Source of the DNA: Streptomyces asoensis
Lineage (GTDB): Bacteria; Actinomycetota; Actinomycetes; Streptomycetales; Streptomycetaceae
Direction: 5' to 3'
Length of the DNA: 64,000 nt
NCBI RefSeq assembly: GCF_016860545.1
Contig: NZ_BNEB01000005.1
Location: forward strand, 930,001-994,000
The notes under the pieces were generated by a model. The model was not told where the DNA came from and did not search any database. It was given only the letters and a program-made list of their open reading frames with translations. The position numbers and the translations under genes are program-made. Every line of letters begins with the position of its first letter. Position 1 is the stretch's first letter. Shown here piece by piece: positions 43,258 to 50,793 of this stretch.

Positions 43258-43297
43258 ACCCCGCGGTTCTTGCCGTTACCCCGCGGTTCTTCCCGTT
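43258..43297. repeat. Two-copy 20-bp tandem repeat
   Basis: Units at 43258-43277 and 43278-43297 each read ACCCCGCGGTTCTT(G/C)CCGTT, one mismatch. The repeat ends right at the stop codon of the convergent cupin gene and lies in a 69-bp convergent junction. Possibly a slippage product; each unit contains CCGCGG. Confidence 0.85.
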
Positions 43298-43298
43298 C

Positions 43299-43658
43299 CT
43301 ACGGTGCCTTGCCGTAGTCCTTGGCCATCGAACCGGCGAAGTCGTAGACCACGCACTGTTCGTCGCCCACGACCCAGGCGTCGTGTCCGGGAGTCACCAC
43401 GAAGACGTCCCCGGGCCCGAGTTCGCCCTCCCCGCCCTCGTCCATGGTGATGTGCATGCGGCCCTGGACCACGTACCCGTTGTGGTGGATCTGGCAGGTG
43501 TCGGTTCCCGCCACCGAGGCCAGCGACTCCGTCCACCGCCATCCCGGTTCGAAGGTCGCCACGGCGAAGTCGAGCCCCGTCATGTGGACGGCCTCGATGT
43601 GGCCGCGGGGGAAATCGCGCCGCTCGTCCGGCTTCTCGAGCGCCTTCACTTCCATCAT
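43299..43658 (-). CDS. Cupin-domain protein
   Basis: 119 residues from the ATG complementary to 43656-43658, with a strong GGAGGGAG site. Single conserved beta-barrel: TFEPGWRWTESL, CQIHHNGYVVQGRMHITMDEG (metal-binding His pair on cupin motif 1), GPGDVFVVTPGHDAWVVGDE (motif 2). No second domain. Small cupins bind small ligands or are dioxygenase/isomerase-like; exact role unknown. Confidence 0.88.
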   Translation of the reverse strand: MMEVKALEKPDERRDFPRGHIEAVHMTGLDFAVATFEPGWRWTESLASVAGTDTCQIHHNGYVVQGRMHITMDEGGEGELGPGDVFVVTPGHDAWVVGDEQCVVYDFAGSMAKDYGKAP

Positions 43659-43812
43659 GACGCTCCCTCCTTCCGGCCGCGCCTCACCGCGGCCGGGGCC
43701 GGTCTCCCCGGCGGCCGTGGGCGTCGCCGGTCGGGGGCCGGGCCCCACCTTCCATCCTCCGTCCGCCCGCCGGGGGCCGCCATTCGACGCGGGCGGCCGT
43801 CACGGGCGTGTG

Positions 43813-44790
43813 CTACGCCGTCGGTCCGCAGAGTTCGGCGAAGCGCGCGGTGTCGATGTTGCCGCCGGAGAGGATCACGCCGACGCGTCGCGGGAGCGGG
43901 CCGGCCCGCCCGGCGAGCAGGGCGGCGATCGGGGTGGCTCCGCTGGGCTCCACGACGATCTTCAGACGTTCGAAGGCGAAGCGCATGGCGGCCCGGATCT
44001 CGTCGTCGTCGACCAGGGCGATGTCGTCGACCAGCCGCCGGTTGACCGAGAACGTCAGCTCCCCGGGCGTGTGCAGGGCCTGTCCGTCGGCGATGGTGCG
44101 CGGCACCGGGATCTCGACCCGCCGGCCCGCGTCGAGCGAGCGCTTGGTGTCGTCCCCGGCCTCCGGCTCGACGCCTAGGACGCGGGTGGCCGGGTGCAGC
44201 CCCTTGACGGCCGTCGCGCTGCCGGCGATGAGGCCGCCGCCCCCGACCGGCACCAGCAGGGCGTCCAGTTCTCCCGCCTCCTCCAGCAGTTCGAGCGCGG
44301 CGGTGCCCTGACCGGCCATGACGTGCGGGTGCTCGTAGGGCGGGATGAGGGCCAGCCCCCGGTCGGCGGCCAGCGCCCCGGCGACGGCCGCCCGGTCGCC
44401 GGTGTAGCGGTCGTACGTGACGATCTCGGCGCCGTAGCCCTCGGTGGCCGCGCGCTTGGAGCGGGGCGCGTCCTCCGGCATGACGATCACCGCGGTGGTG
44501 CCGAGCTCGCGGGCGGCCAGGGCGACGGCCTGGGCGTGGTTGCCGGAGGAGTACGCGGCGACGCCCCGGGCGAGCTGTTCGGGGGCCAGCCGGGAGACCG
44601 CGTTGTAGGCGCCCCGGAACTTGAACGCGCCGACGCGCTGGAAGTTCTCGCACTTCAGCAGCACCTCGGCGCCCACCAGCTCGTCCAGGGTGCGGGAGCG
44701 CAGCACGGGGGTGCGGTGTGCGACGCCCTTCAGCCGGGCGGCCGCGTCGCGCACGTCGTCGAGGGTGATCGGCGGGGGTGTGGTCGTCAC
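43813..44790 (-). CDS. PLP-dependent threonine/hydroxyaspartate ammonia-lyase
   Basis: 325 residues from the GTG complementary to 44788-44790 (GTGA overlap with the upstream regulator gene). Fold-type II PLP enzyme: VLLKCENFQRVGAFKFRGAYN with the Schiff-base Lys, AAYSSGNHAQAVALAA, VPVGGGGLIAGSATAV (phosphate loop), VEPSGATPIAALL and C-terminal VGVILSGGNIDTARFAEL. It is the short form without an ACT domain, as in catabolic threonine dehydratase, serine racemase or threo-3-hydroxyaspartate ammonia-lyase. The DauR-like regulator favours an amino-acid catabolic enzyme, possibly hydroxyaspartate (inference). Confidence 0.9.
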   Translation of the reverse strand: MTTTPPPITLDDVRDAAARLKGVAHRTPVLRSRTLDELVGAEVLLKCENFQRVGAFKFRGAYNAVSRLAPEQLARGVAAYSSGNHAQAVALAARELGTTAVIVMPEDAPRSKRAATEGYGAEIVTYDRYTGDRAAVAGALAADRGLALIPPYEHPHVMAGQGTAALELLEEAGELDALLVPVGGGGLIAGSATAVKGLHPATRVLGVEPEAGDDTKRSLDAGRRVEIPVPRTIADGQALHTPGELTFSVNRRLVDDIALVDDDEIRAAMRFAFERLKIVVEPSGATPIAALLAGRAGPLPRRVGVILSGGNIDTARFAELCGPTA

Positions 44791-45500
44791 GGGTGGGCTC
44801 CCTCGGGATGGCCGCCGGCACCGGGGATGCCGTCGGCACCGGGCGCTCGCGCGGTTCTGGACTGGGCGAGATAGCTGTAGGCGGAGGCACGGGAGATGCC
44901 GAGGCGGGCGGCGACCTGTTCGATGGCGCGCCGCACGGCGAACACGCCGCGTTCGTCGAGGCCGCGGAAGAGCGCGAGGCGCCGGGCCCGGTCGAGGCCG
45001 GCCCAGGTCTGGTCCTGGCGCCGCAGCCGGTCGTCGAGGAGGGCGTCGACGACGGAGTCGATGTCGTCGCCGAAGGTGGTCACCGGGGCCTCGGCCCGGG
45101 GCGTCGCCGCCGTACCGGCGAGCGCGGCCAGCAGGCCCTGCACCCGGTCCACCTCGGTGACGTCGACGTTGACGCACAGGGCGCCGAAGACCGCGCCGGC
45201 GGAGTCGCGCAGCACCATCGTGGACGACTTCACCAGCCGTCCGGCGCCGGTGCGGGTGACGTAGTTCAGCTCGTCGGCGGCCTCGTCGCCGCGGGCGAGC
45301 ACGCGCATGCCGATCTCGCTCATCGCGCCGCCGACGGTGCGCCCGGTCACCGACCCCGCGACCGCCACGACGGACGTCTCCGGCCGCCGGTAGTCGTGCA
45401 GCACGACCTCGCACACCGGCCCGAAGGTCGCGGCGATCCCGTCGACGACGGGGGTGAGCGCACGCAGGACCGCGTCCCGCTCGGTCTCCCGGGATTCCAT
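44787..45500 (-). CDS. YheO/DauR-like PAS-HTH regulator
   Basis: 237 residues. N-terminal PAS-like YheO domain (LRALTPVVDGIAATFGPVCEVVLHD; STMVLRDSAGAVFGALCVNVDVT) and a C-terminal helix-turn-helix (FAVRRAIEQVAARLGISRASAYSYLAQ). DauR-type regulators control amino-acid catabolism, for example D-arginine or hydroxyaspartate. It forms a two-gene operon with the ammonia-lyase; an inverted repeat GTCCAG...CTGGAC lies upstream. Likely regulates its own operon. Confidence 0.9.
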   Translation of the reverse strand: MESRETERDAVLRALTPVVDGIAATFGPVCEVVLHDYRRPETSVVAVAGSVTGRTVGGAMSEIGMRVLARGDEAADELNYVTRTGAGRLVKSSTMVLRDSAGAVFGALCVNVDVTEVDRVQGLLAALAGTAATPRAEAPVTTFGDDIDSVVDALLDDRLRRQDQTWAGLDRARRLALFRGLDERGVFAVRRAIEQVAARLGISRASAYSYLAQSRTARAPGADGIPGAGGHPEGAHP

Positions 45501-45840
45501 GCCTCCATTAGACCACGCGTCCAGAGGCTGGACCTACAGTCCAGAACGACGGAGGGTGCGCAGACTCGATGACAGGAGGGATGCGCACAAAACCTCTCGT
45601 CCTGGCGTCCTCTCGTCATTTCGTCGGCACGCGGGTCGACGCTCTCCCGGCCGACGGCGTAGAAGGATCGGTGCGCAGCGCGCAGACGCGGCCGCGGTCC
45701 GTGCGCAGACGCTCTCACGGGCTTGACGCAGAAGCCGTCGAGGCGCGCATCACGCAAAGGGTGGTGCCGCCAATTGCGCTGTCCCTAGGATGGGTTGTCC
45801 GCCGTGCCCGACCGTGGCCGGCATCGAACTGGGGGAAGAG
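45501..45840. other. Intergenic region between YheO-like and methyltransferase genes
   Basis: 340 bp. Contains GTCCAGAGGCTGGAC (45519-45533), an additional GTCCAG (45539-45544), and for the rightward gene a TAGGAT -10 at 45786-45791. The -10 covers the ATG at 45790, which rules out that longer start for the methyltransferase and predicts a ~43-nt leader to 45841. Open frames here lack recognisable domains. Confidence 0.55.
45519..45544. promoter_or_regulatory. Candidate operator upstream of YheO-like gene
   Basis: GTCCAG-AGG-CTGGAC is a perfect 6-bp-arm inverted repeat; a third GTCCAG follows at 45539-45544. It lies 19-44 bp upstream of the start codon of the regulator gene. Confidence 0.55.
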
Positions 45841-46659
45841 ATGCAGCCCGGCAAGCAGTTGTCGACGGCGATCGACGCGGCGGTCCCCACGGCCGCCCGC
45901 ATGTACGACCACTACCTCGGCGGCAAGGACAACTACGCGGCCGACCGCGCGGCATGCGAGGAACTGGACAAGGTCGTCCCGAGCACCCGGGCGCTGGCGC
46001 TCAACAACCGCCGGTTCCTCCAGCGGGTGGTGCGGACCCTGACCCAGGAGTTCAGGATCCGGCAGTTCCTGGACCACGGATCGGGCCTGCCCACCCAGGA
46101 CAACGTGCACCAGGTCGCCCAGCGCGTCGACCCGACCGCGCACGTCGTGTACGTCGACAACGACCCGATGGTGCTGGTGCACGGCCGCGCCCTGCTGGAG
46201 CAGGACCGCCGCACCACCGTCATACACGCCGACCTGCGGGACACCGAGACGATCTTCACCCACGAGGACACCCTGCGGCTGATCGACTTCTCGGAGCCGG
46301 TGGCGGTGCTGTTCAACTCCGTCTTCCACTGCATCCCCGACAGCGACACCGACGGACCCCGGGCCGTGGTGCGCCGGGTCTCCGAACGCCTGGCGCCCGG
46401 CAGCGTCCTGGTGATGTGCCAACTGGTCAGCGAGGACCCGCAGGTCCGGGAGTTCGTCACCGACTTCATGGACAAGGCCACCCAGGGCCACTGGGGCCGG
46501 GTGCGCGAGGAGAAGGACGTCGCCGCGCTCTTCGAGGGCACGCGGATCATCGAACCGGGACTGGTGGAGGTCTCCACCTGGCGGCCCGACACCGAGGTCG
46601 CGCCCCGCCAGCTCACCCAGGAGTGGATCGAGTTCGGCGGAGTGGGCCTCCTGGGCTGA
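45841..46659 (+). CDS. SAM-dependent methyltransferase (PF04672/DUF574 type)
   Basis: 272 residues from the ATG at 45841 with GGGGAAGAG upstream. The actinobacterial DUF574-type methyltransferase signature is clear: AARMYDHYLGGKDNYAADR, ALNNRRFLQRVVRTL, DHGSGLPTQDNVHQVA, VYVDNDPMVLVHGRALL (SAM site), ADLRDTETI, VAVLFNSVFHCIPD and SVLVMCQLV. Streptomyces genomes have many such genes next to WhiJ-like regulators; substrate is unknown. Converges on the XRE gene with a 9-bp gap. Confidence 0.92.
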   Translation: MQPGKQLSTAIDAAVPTAARMYDHYLGGKDNYAADRAACEELDKVVPSTRALALNNRRFLQRVVRTLTQEFRIRQFLDHGSGLPTQDNVHQVAQRVDPTAHVVYVDNDPMVLVHGRALLEQDRRTTVIHADLRDTETIFTHEDTLRLIDFSEPVAVLFNSVFHCIPDSDTDGPRAVVRRVSERLAPGSVLVMCQLVSEDPQVREFVTDFMDKATQGHWGRVREEKDVAALFEGTRIIEPGLVEVSTWRPDTEVAPRQLTQEWIEFGGVGLLG

Positions 46660-46668
46660 GCGGGCGCC

Positions 46669-47592
46669 TCAGGGAGCGGCGGCGTAGCGCCGGTCGGCGG
46701 TCTCCTTCAGCAGCGCCAGGGACTCGCGCGGGTCGAGTGCCTCGTCCGCGAGGCGGTCCAGCGCGACCCGGTACTCCTCCGTCTCGTCCCGGTCCTCCAG
46801 GAAGGTCGCGCTCCTGATCTGCTCCAGGTAGACGACGTCGGGCAGATCGGCGCCGGCGAAGCGCAGGTAGGTGACCGGTATGGCCGGCGCGGAGGCGTGG
46901 GTGACGTCCAACGGCACCACCTGGACGGTGACATGGGGCAGCCCGGCCATCTGCACGAGGTGATCGAGCTGCTCGCGCATCACCTCGCGCCCGCCCAGCA
47001 CGCGCAGCAGCACCGATTCGTCGAGGACCGCCCACAGCCGCGGGGCGTCGGGGCGCTTCAGCAGTTCGGTGCGCCGCGTGCGCAGTTCCACCCGGCGCTC
47101 GACCTCCCGCGAGGTCGCCGACGGCAGACCGCGCTCCACGACGGCGCGCGCGTAGGCGGGGGTCTGCAACAGGCCCGGCACGTACTGGATCTCGAAGGTG
47201 CGGATCGCCGTGGCCGCCTCCTGGAGCCCGACCAGCCGGTCGAACCACTCGGGCATGAGCCGCTTGTCGAAGCGCTGCCACCAGCCGGGTTCGCCCGCCT
47301 GCCGCAGCAGCCGGATCAGTACCGAGGTCTCGTGCTCCTCGGTCCCGTAGAGCGACAGGAGCGCGCGCACGTCCGCCTCGACGGGAGGCTTGCGGCCCTT
47401 GCCCGCCTCGATCCGCGACAGCTTCGCCGGGCTGAACCCGAGGGAGCGCGCGGCCTGTTCCTGGGAGAGTCCGGCGTCCTCCCGGATACCGGCGAGCTGG
47501 ACACCGACCAGCATTTTGAGCAAGGTCGGGGCGGGCTCGGCCCGGTTCAGATACGGTTCGAGACGGGACACTCGAGGCGACTCGGCAGACAT
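46669..47592 (-). CDS. XRE/DUF5753 (WhiJ-like) transcriptional regulator
   Basis: 307 residues from the ATG complementary to 47590-47592. N-terminal HTH_31 domain (about 28-85: LAGIREDAGLSQEQAARSLGFSPAKLSRIEAGKG) and a C-terminal DUF5753 region (QYVPGLLQTPAYARAV; VTVQVVPLDVTHASAPAIPVTYLRF; VVYLEQIRSATFLED). This is the WhiJ/Scr1-type regulator usually paired with a DUF397 protein and an RsbW-like ATPase, here both present. Possibly developmental regulation; Scr1-type pairs have also been called toxin-antitoxin-like. Confidence 0.93.
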   Translation of the reverse strand: MSAESPRVSRLEPYLNRAEPAPTLLKMLVGVQLAGIREDAGLSQEQAARSLGFSPAKLSRIEAGKGRKPPVEADVRALLSLYGTEEHETSVLIRLLRQAGEPGWWQRFDKRLMPEWFDRLVGLQEAATAIRTFEIQYVPGLLQTPAYARAVVERGLPSATSREVERRVELRTRRTELLKRPDAPRLWAVLDESVLLRVLGGREVMREQLDHLVQMAGLPHVTVQVVPLDVTHASAPAIPVTYLRFAGADLPDVVYLEQIRSATFLEDRDETEEYRVALDRLADEALDPRESLALLKETADRRYAAAP

Positions 47593-47741
47593 CCTGACTC
47601 CCCGTGGACCGGCAGACGACAGACCGCAGTATCGCATCCGAGGCCCTCCGACCGCACGCGGCAAGGGAATCGAGTCCGCATGGAGACCCCCACGCAGCCC
47701 CTCGGGGTCCCCCGGACCGACCCGGACCGGCTCGGACGGGC

Positions 47742-47972
47742 TCAGACCAGGTGGTCGAACTCCCCGTCCTTCGCCCCGGCCACGAACGCGGCGACCTCGG
47801 CCGGCGTGTACACCAGCGCGGGCCCGTCGGGATCGCGGGAGTTGCGCAGCGCGACGCCTCCACCGTCCAGCGCCGCGACCTCCACGCAGTTGCCCTCGGC
47901 GTTGCTGTGACTGCTCTTGATCCAGCGGACGCCCAGCGAGCTCGCCCGCACTCCGTTCGACACTGACGACAC
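47742..47972 (-). CDS. DUF397 small protein
   Basis: 76 residues from the GTG complementary to 47970-47972 with GAGGGAG upstream; the longer open frame is not supported. Typical DUF397: WIKSSHSNAEGNCVEVAAL, VALRNSRDPDGPALVYTPAEVAAFVAGAKDGEFDHL. Member of the WhiJ-type trio; such proteins oppose or modulate the DUF5753 regulator. Its gene is divergent from the RsbW-like ATPase and upstream of the XRE gene. Confidence 0.93.
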   Translation of the reverse strand: MSSVSNGVRASSLGVRWIKSSHSNAEGNCVEVAALDGGGVALRNSRDPDGPALVYTPAEVAAFVAGAKDGEFDHLV

Positions 47973-48102
47973 GGCAGTCTCCCTCGCTCGTACGCGCAAT
48001 TTCCCGTGAAATTGCACGAGGACCTCGTCAGCGTGGATAATAGCCAATGCGTCAACCGCACTTCCCGTCCTACGTCCTGACGTCGCCTCAGGGAGATGCA
48101 CC

Positions 48103-48564
48103 GTGTCGTCACCTGCGCAGTTCCGGAGCCGCGAGTCCGCCCCCGTCCGCGACTCGGCCAGAACCGCCGCCCAGTACCTCACGGGCAGCCGGGCGGGATT
48201 CGTCCAGGCACGGGAGTTCACCCGGCGCACCCTCGACGCCTGGTCGCTGGAGCACCGCGCCGACGACGCGGTCACCGTCGTCACCGAACTGGCCGCCAAC
48301 GCCGTCCTGCACGCGCTCCCGCACACCTCGACGGACGCGTTCCATGTGCGGCTGCGGCTCACCCTGCGCCGCTCGCACCTGGTCTGCGCGGTGACCGACC
48401 CGGGCGACAGCCTGCCCGTCTACCCGCACACCGCGGACGCCCTCCTGGAACACGGGCGCGGACTGCACATCATCGAGGCCCTCTCCGAGCACTGGGGCTG
48501 GACCCGCCGCTCCCCCGTGGGCAAGACCGTCTGGGCGATGCTGCCGACCCGCCTGCCGTCCTGA
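48103..48564 (+). CDS. RsbW-like HATPase anti-sigma factor-type protein
   Basis: 153 residues from the GTG at 48103 with GGGAG upstream. GHKL ATPase domain of the anti-sigma type: N-box TELAANAVLHAL, G1 box AVTDPGDSLP, and GRGLHIIEALSEHWGW. May bind a SigB-like sigma factor or antagonist; the STAS protein at 1388 is 47 kb away and there is no reason to pair them. Part of the WhiJ-type trio. Confidence 0.92.
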   Translation: MSSPAQFRSRESAPVRDSARTAAQYLTGSRAGFVQAREFTRRTLDAWSLEHRADDAVTVVTELAANAVLHALPHTSTDAFHVRLRLTLRRSHLVCAVTDPGDSLPVYPHTADALLEHGRGLHIIEALSEHWGWTRRSPVGKTVWAMLPTRLPS

Positions 48565-48590
48565 CCCCGACCCCGCCCCTGACACCTGAC

Positions 48591-49079
48591 ATGACTGCCA
48601 CGAAGAGAACCTCACCGCTCCAGGACCTGCACCACGTGCCCTGGCCCGAGATCAAGGACTCCACGGGCTCCGCCGCCGGCATTCCCTTCCTGCTGACCAC
48701 GCTCGCCCGGGGCGACGCCGACAGCGCCGGGTCCGCCCTCGGCCAACTTCGGCGCCGGATATGCCAGTTCGGCTTCGTCGTCGAACAGGCGACGGCGGCG
48801 ACCGTGCCCTTCCTCTGGGAACTGGTCCGGCTCCCCCAGGTCACCTGTCGCGCGGAGATCCTGGGCCTGCTGAAGAGCATCGCCGACACCCGCCAGTGGG
48901 AGACCACCGCCGCCGCGTACCCCAAGCTGCTGCACCACCCCGACAACTACGTGGCCTGGGAACGCGCGGCCCACCACGCCGTGCACGCCCAGCGCGACGT
49001 CCTGAGCCAGCTGCTCGCCGAGCGGGACGCCGAGATCGTACGGGCCACCACGGAACTCGCCGCGACCCTGGCCGACTGA
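48591..49079 (+). CDS. HEAT-repeat-like hypothetical protein
   Basis: 162 residues from the ATG at 48591; no strong ribosome-binding site, 26 bp after the ATPase gene, so coupled translation is possible. All-helical pattern resembling short HEAT-type proteins: VPWPEIKDSTGSAAGIPFLLTTLA, GQLRRRICQFGFVVEQATAATVPFLWELV, AEILGLLKSIAD, VAWERAAHHAVHAQRDVLSQLL. Similar proteins occur as immunity or accessory proteins; function not assigned here. Confidence 0.7.
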   Translation: MTATKRTSPLQDLHHVPWPEIKDSTGSAAGIPFLLTTLARGDADSAGSALGQLRRRICQFGFVVEQATAATVPFLWELVRLPQVTCRAEILGLLKSIADTRQWETTAAAYPKLLHHPDNYVAWERAAHHAVHAQRDVLSQLLAERDAEIVRATTELAATLAD

Positions 49080-49142
49080 TGCCGTCGCCGGGCGTTCACG
49101 GCGCTCCGCGGGCCGCGTGTCCCCACCGTCGCACCCGAGCGC

Positions 49143-49148
49143 TAGGTT
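49143..49148 (+). promoter_or_regulatory. Leaderless -10 box for pirin gene
   Basis: TAGGTT ends 6 nt before the ATG at 49155; there is no Shine-Dalgarno sequence. Confidence 0.55.
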
Positions 49149-49154
49149 GACCGC

Positions 49155-50120
49155 ATGAGCAACCTTGACCGCGCTCCCGTACCGAGCGTGTGCGGCGGCC
49201 GTGGATTCGTCGTCGCCGAACCCGTCCGTGAACTGCTGAGCCCCCGGCGGGTGAAGCTCGGCGGGACGACCGAGGTCCGCCGGCTGCTGCCCAACCTCGG
49301 CCGCCGCATGATCGGCGCCTGGGCCTTCGTCGACCACTACGGCCCCGACGACATCGCCGACGAGCCCGGGATGCAGGTCGCGCCGCATCCGCACATGGGT
49401 CTCCAGACCGTCAGCTGGCTGCACGAGGGCGAGGTGCTGCACCGGGACTCGACCGGCAGCCTCCAGACCATCCGCCCCAGGGAACTCGGGCTGATGACCT
49501 CGGGGCGGGCGATCAGCCACTCCGAGGAGAGCCCGCGCTCGCACGCCCGCTATCTGCACGGCGCCCAGCTGTGGGTCGCGCTGCCCGACGCCCACCGGCA
49601 CACCGACGCCCACTTCGAGCACCACGCCGACCTGCCCACGGTCACGGCCCCCGGTCTCACGGCCACCGTGATCCTCGGCGGGCTCGACGGCTCCGTCTCC
49701 CCCGGAACGGCGTACACGCCCCTCGTGGGCGCCGATCTGTCCCTCGCCCGGGGTGCCGACGTCCGGCTGCCGCTGGAGCCGGACTTCGAGTACGGCGTGC
49801 TGTCGATGTCCGGCGAGGCGGAGGTGGACGGGGTGACCGTGCTGCCGGGCTCGATGCTCTACCTCGGCTGCGGCCGCACCGAACTGCGACTGCGGGCCGA
49901 GTCGGACGCGGGCCTGATGCTGCTCGGCGGCGAGCCCTTCGAGGAGGAGCTCGTCATGTGGTGGAACTTCGTCGGCAGGTCCCAGGAGGAGATCGAGCAG
50001 GCCCGCGCGGACTGGACGAACGGCACCCGCTTCGGCGAGGTGAAGGGCTACGACGGCGACCCCCTGCGCGCCCCGGCGCTCCCGGCGACCCCGCTGAAGC
50101 CGCGCGGACGGGTGCGCTGA
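49155..50120 (+). CDS. Pirin-family protein
   Basis: 321 residues. Bicupin with the pirin N-terminal metal site: GAWAFVDHYGPDD, PHPHMGLQTVSWLHEGEVLHRDS (two His in HPHMG and a third in the next strand), and AISHSEESP; C-terminal cupin with GEAEVDGVTVLPGSMLYLGCG and the conserved PFEEELVMWWNFVGRSQEEI end. Some bacterial pirins are quercetinase-like; others modulate pyruvate dehydrogenase. Predicted leaderless. Confidence 0.93.
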   Translation: MSNLDRAPVPSVCGGRGFVVAEPVRELLSPRRVKLGGTTEVRRLLPNLGRRMIGAWAFVDHYGPDDIADEPGMQVAPHPHMGLQTVSWLHEGEVLHRDSTGSLQTIRPRELGLMTSGRAISHSEESPRSHARYLHGAQLWVALPDAHRHTDAHFEHHADLPTVTAPGLTATVILGGLDGSVSPGTAYTPLVGADLSLARGADVRLPLEPDFEYGVLSMSGEAEVDGVTVLPGSMLYLGCGRTELRLRAESDAGLMLLGGEPFEEELVMWWNFVGRSQEEIEQARADWTNGTRFGEVKGYDGDPLRAPALPATPLKPRGRVR

Positions 50121-50283
50121 AGCCCCGCGGGCAGGTGCGCCGACCGGTCAGGCCGGCCGTGCCCGCCCGCGCCGAAGAAGGACCAGCCGAGTTCCGTGGC
50201 CCTCTTCTCCACCTCCGGCAGCACCCGGCGCCGGTCGGCGCGCCCGGCAGGGCCATGGTCTCCTCGAACTCACCCACATCGTG

Positions 50284-50301
50284 TAGTGGAATATTGAACT
50301 A
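50284..50301. promoter_or_regulatory. 18-bp palindrome upstream of TPR gene
   Basis: TAGTGGAATATTGAACTA: half-sites agree at 7 of 9 positions. It lies 34 bp before the GTG of the TPR gene. A/T-rich palindromes of this kind suit a MarR or similar repressor; none is adjacent. Confidence 0.55.
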
Positions 50302-50335
50302 CCAGGTCCGGTTGACGGCCTCGAAGGAGGCACGA

Positions 50336-50719
50336 GTGGACACGACATACAGGACGAGCGGCGACACCGAGTACTACGCCCACGGAACGCCGGCCGAGCG
50401 GTGGGAGCGGGCGCGGCTCTTCTTCGCGGCGAAGGAGTACACGGCGGCCGCGCGGGTGCTCACGGGGCTGGTCGAGGAGGTGCCGGAGCAGACCGGGCCC
50501 CGGCTGCTGCTGGCCCGCTCCTACTACCACTCCGCCCAGCTGCTGCGCGCCGAGGCCGAGTTGCGCACGATCGTCGAGCGGGACCCGGTGGAGCACTACG
50601 CCCGGCTGATGCTCGGCCGCACCCTGGAGCGGCAGGGGCGGCACGAGGAGGCCCGGCCCCATCTGCGGGTCGCCTCGGCCCTGTCCGGGGACTTCGGCGC
50701 GGCTCCGGCCGACGTCTGA
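50336..50719 (+). CDS. TPR-type small protein
   Basis: 127 residues from the GTG at 50336; AAGGAGG lies 5 nt upstream. Two to three tetratricopeptide-like helical hairpins: ARLFFAAKEYTAAARVLTGLVEE, LLARSYYHSAQLLRAEAELRTIVERDP, YARLMLGRTLERQGRHEEARPHLRVA. A protein-interaction module with no known partner. A strong bidirectional hairpin follows. Confidence 0.85.
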   Translation: MDTTYRTSGDTEYYAHGTPAERWERARLFFAAKEYTAAARVLTGLVEEVPEQTGPRLLLARSYYHSAQLLRAEAELRTIVERDPVEHYARLMLGRTLERQGRHEEARPHLRVASALSGDFGAAPADV

Positions 50720-50740
50720 GCCGGGGAGCGGGCTTCCCCG

Positions 50741-50776
50741 CGGCGGCCCGGCGGTGATCACACCGCCGGGCCGCCG
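50741..50776. terminator. Bidirectional terminator hairpin
   Basis: Perfect 16-bp stem (CGGCGGCCCGGCGGTG with its complement) around an ATCA loop, between the convergent TPR and PepSY genes. Confidence 0.8.
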
Positions 50777-50793
50777 CCGTGTCCGGCGACCGC

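Noticed and set aside
45790..45840. Methyltransferase start at 45790
   Set aside because: That ATG lies inside the TAGGAT -10 box; 45841 has a ribosome-binding site.
50121..50277. Minus-strand small gene starting MGEFEETMAL
   Set aside because: Reading frame degenerates after ~20 codons and needs a frameshift; kept only as a remark with the palindrome finding.
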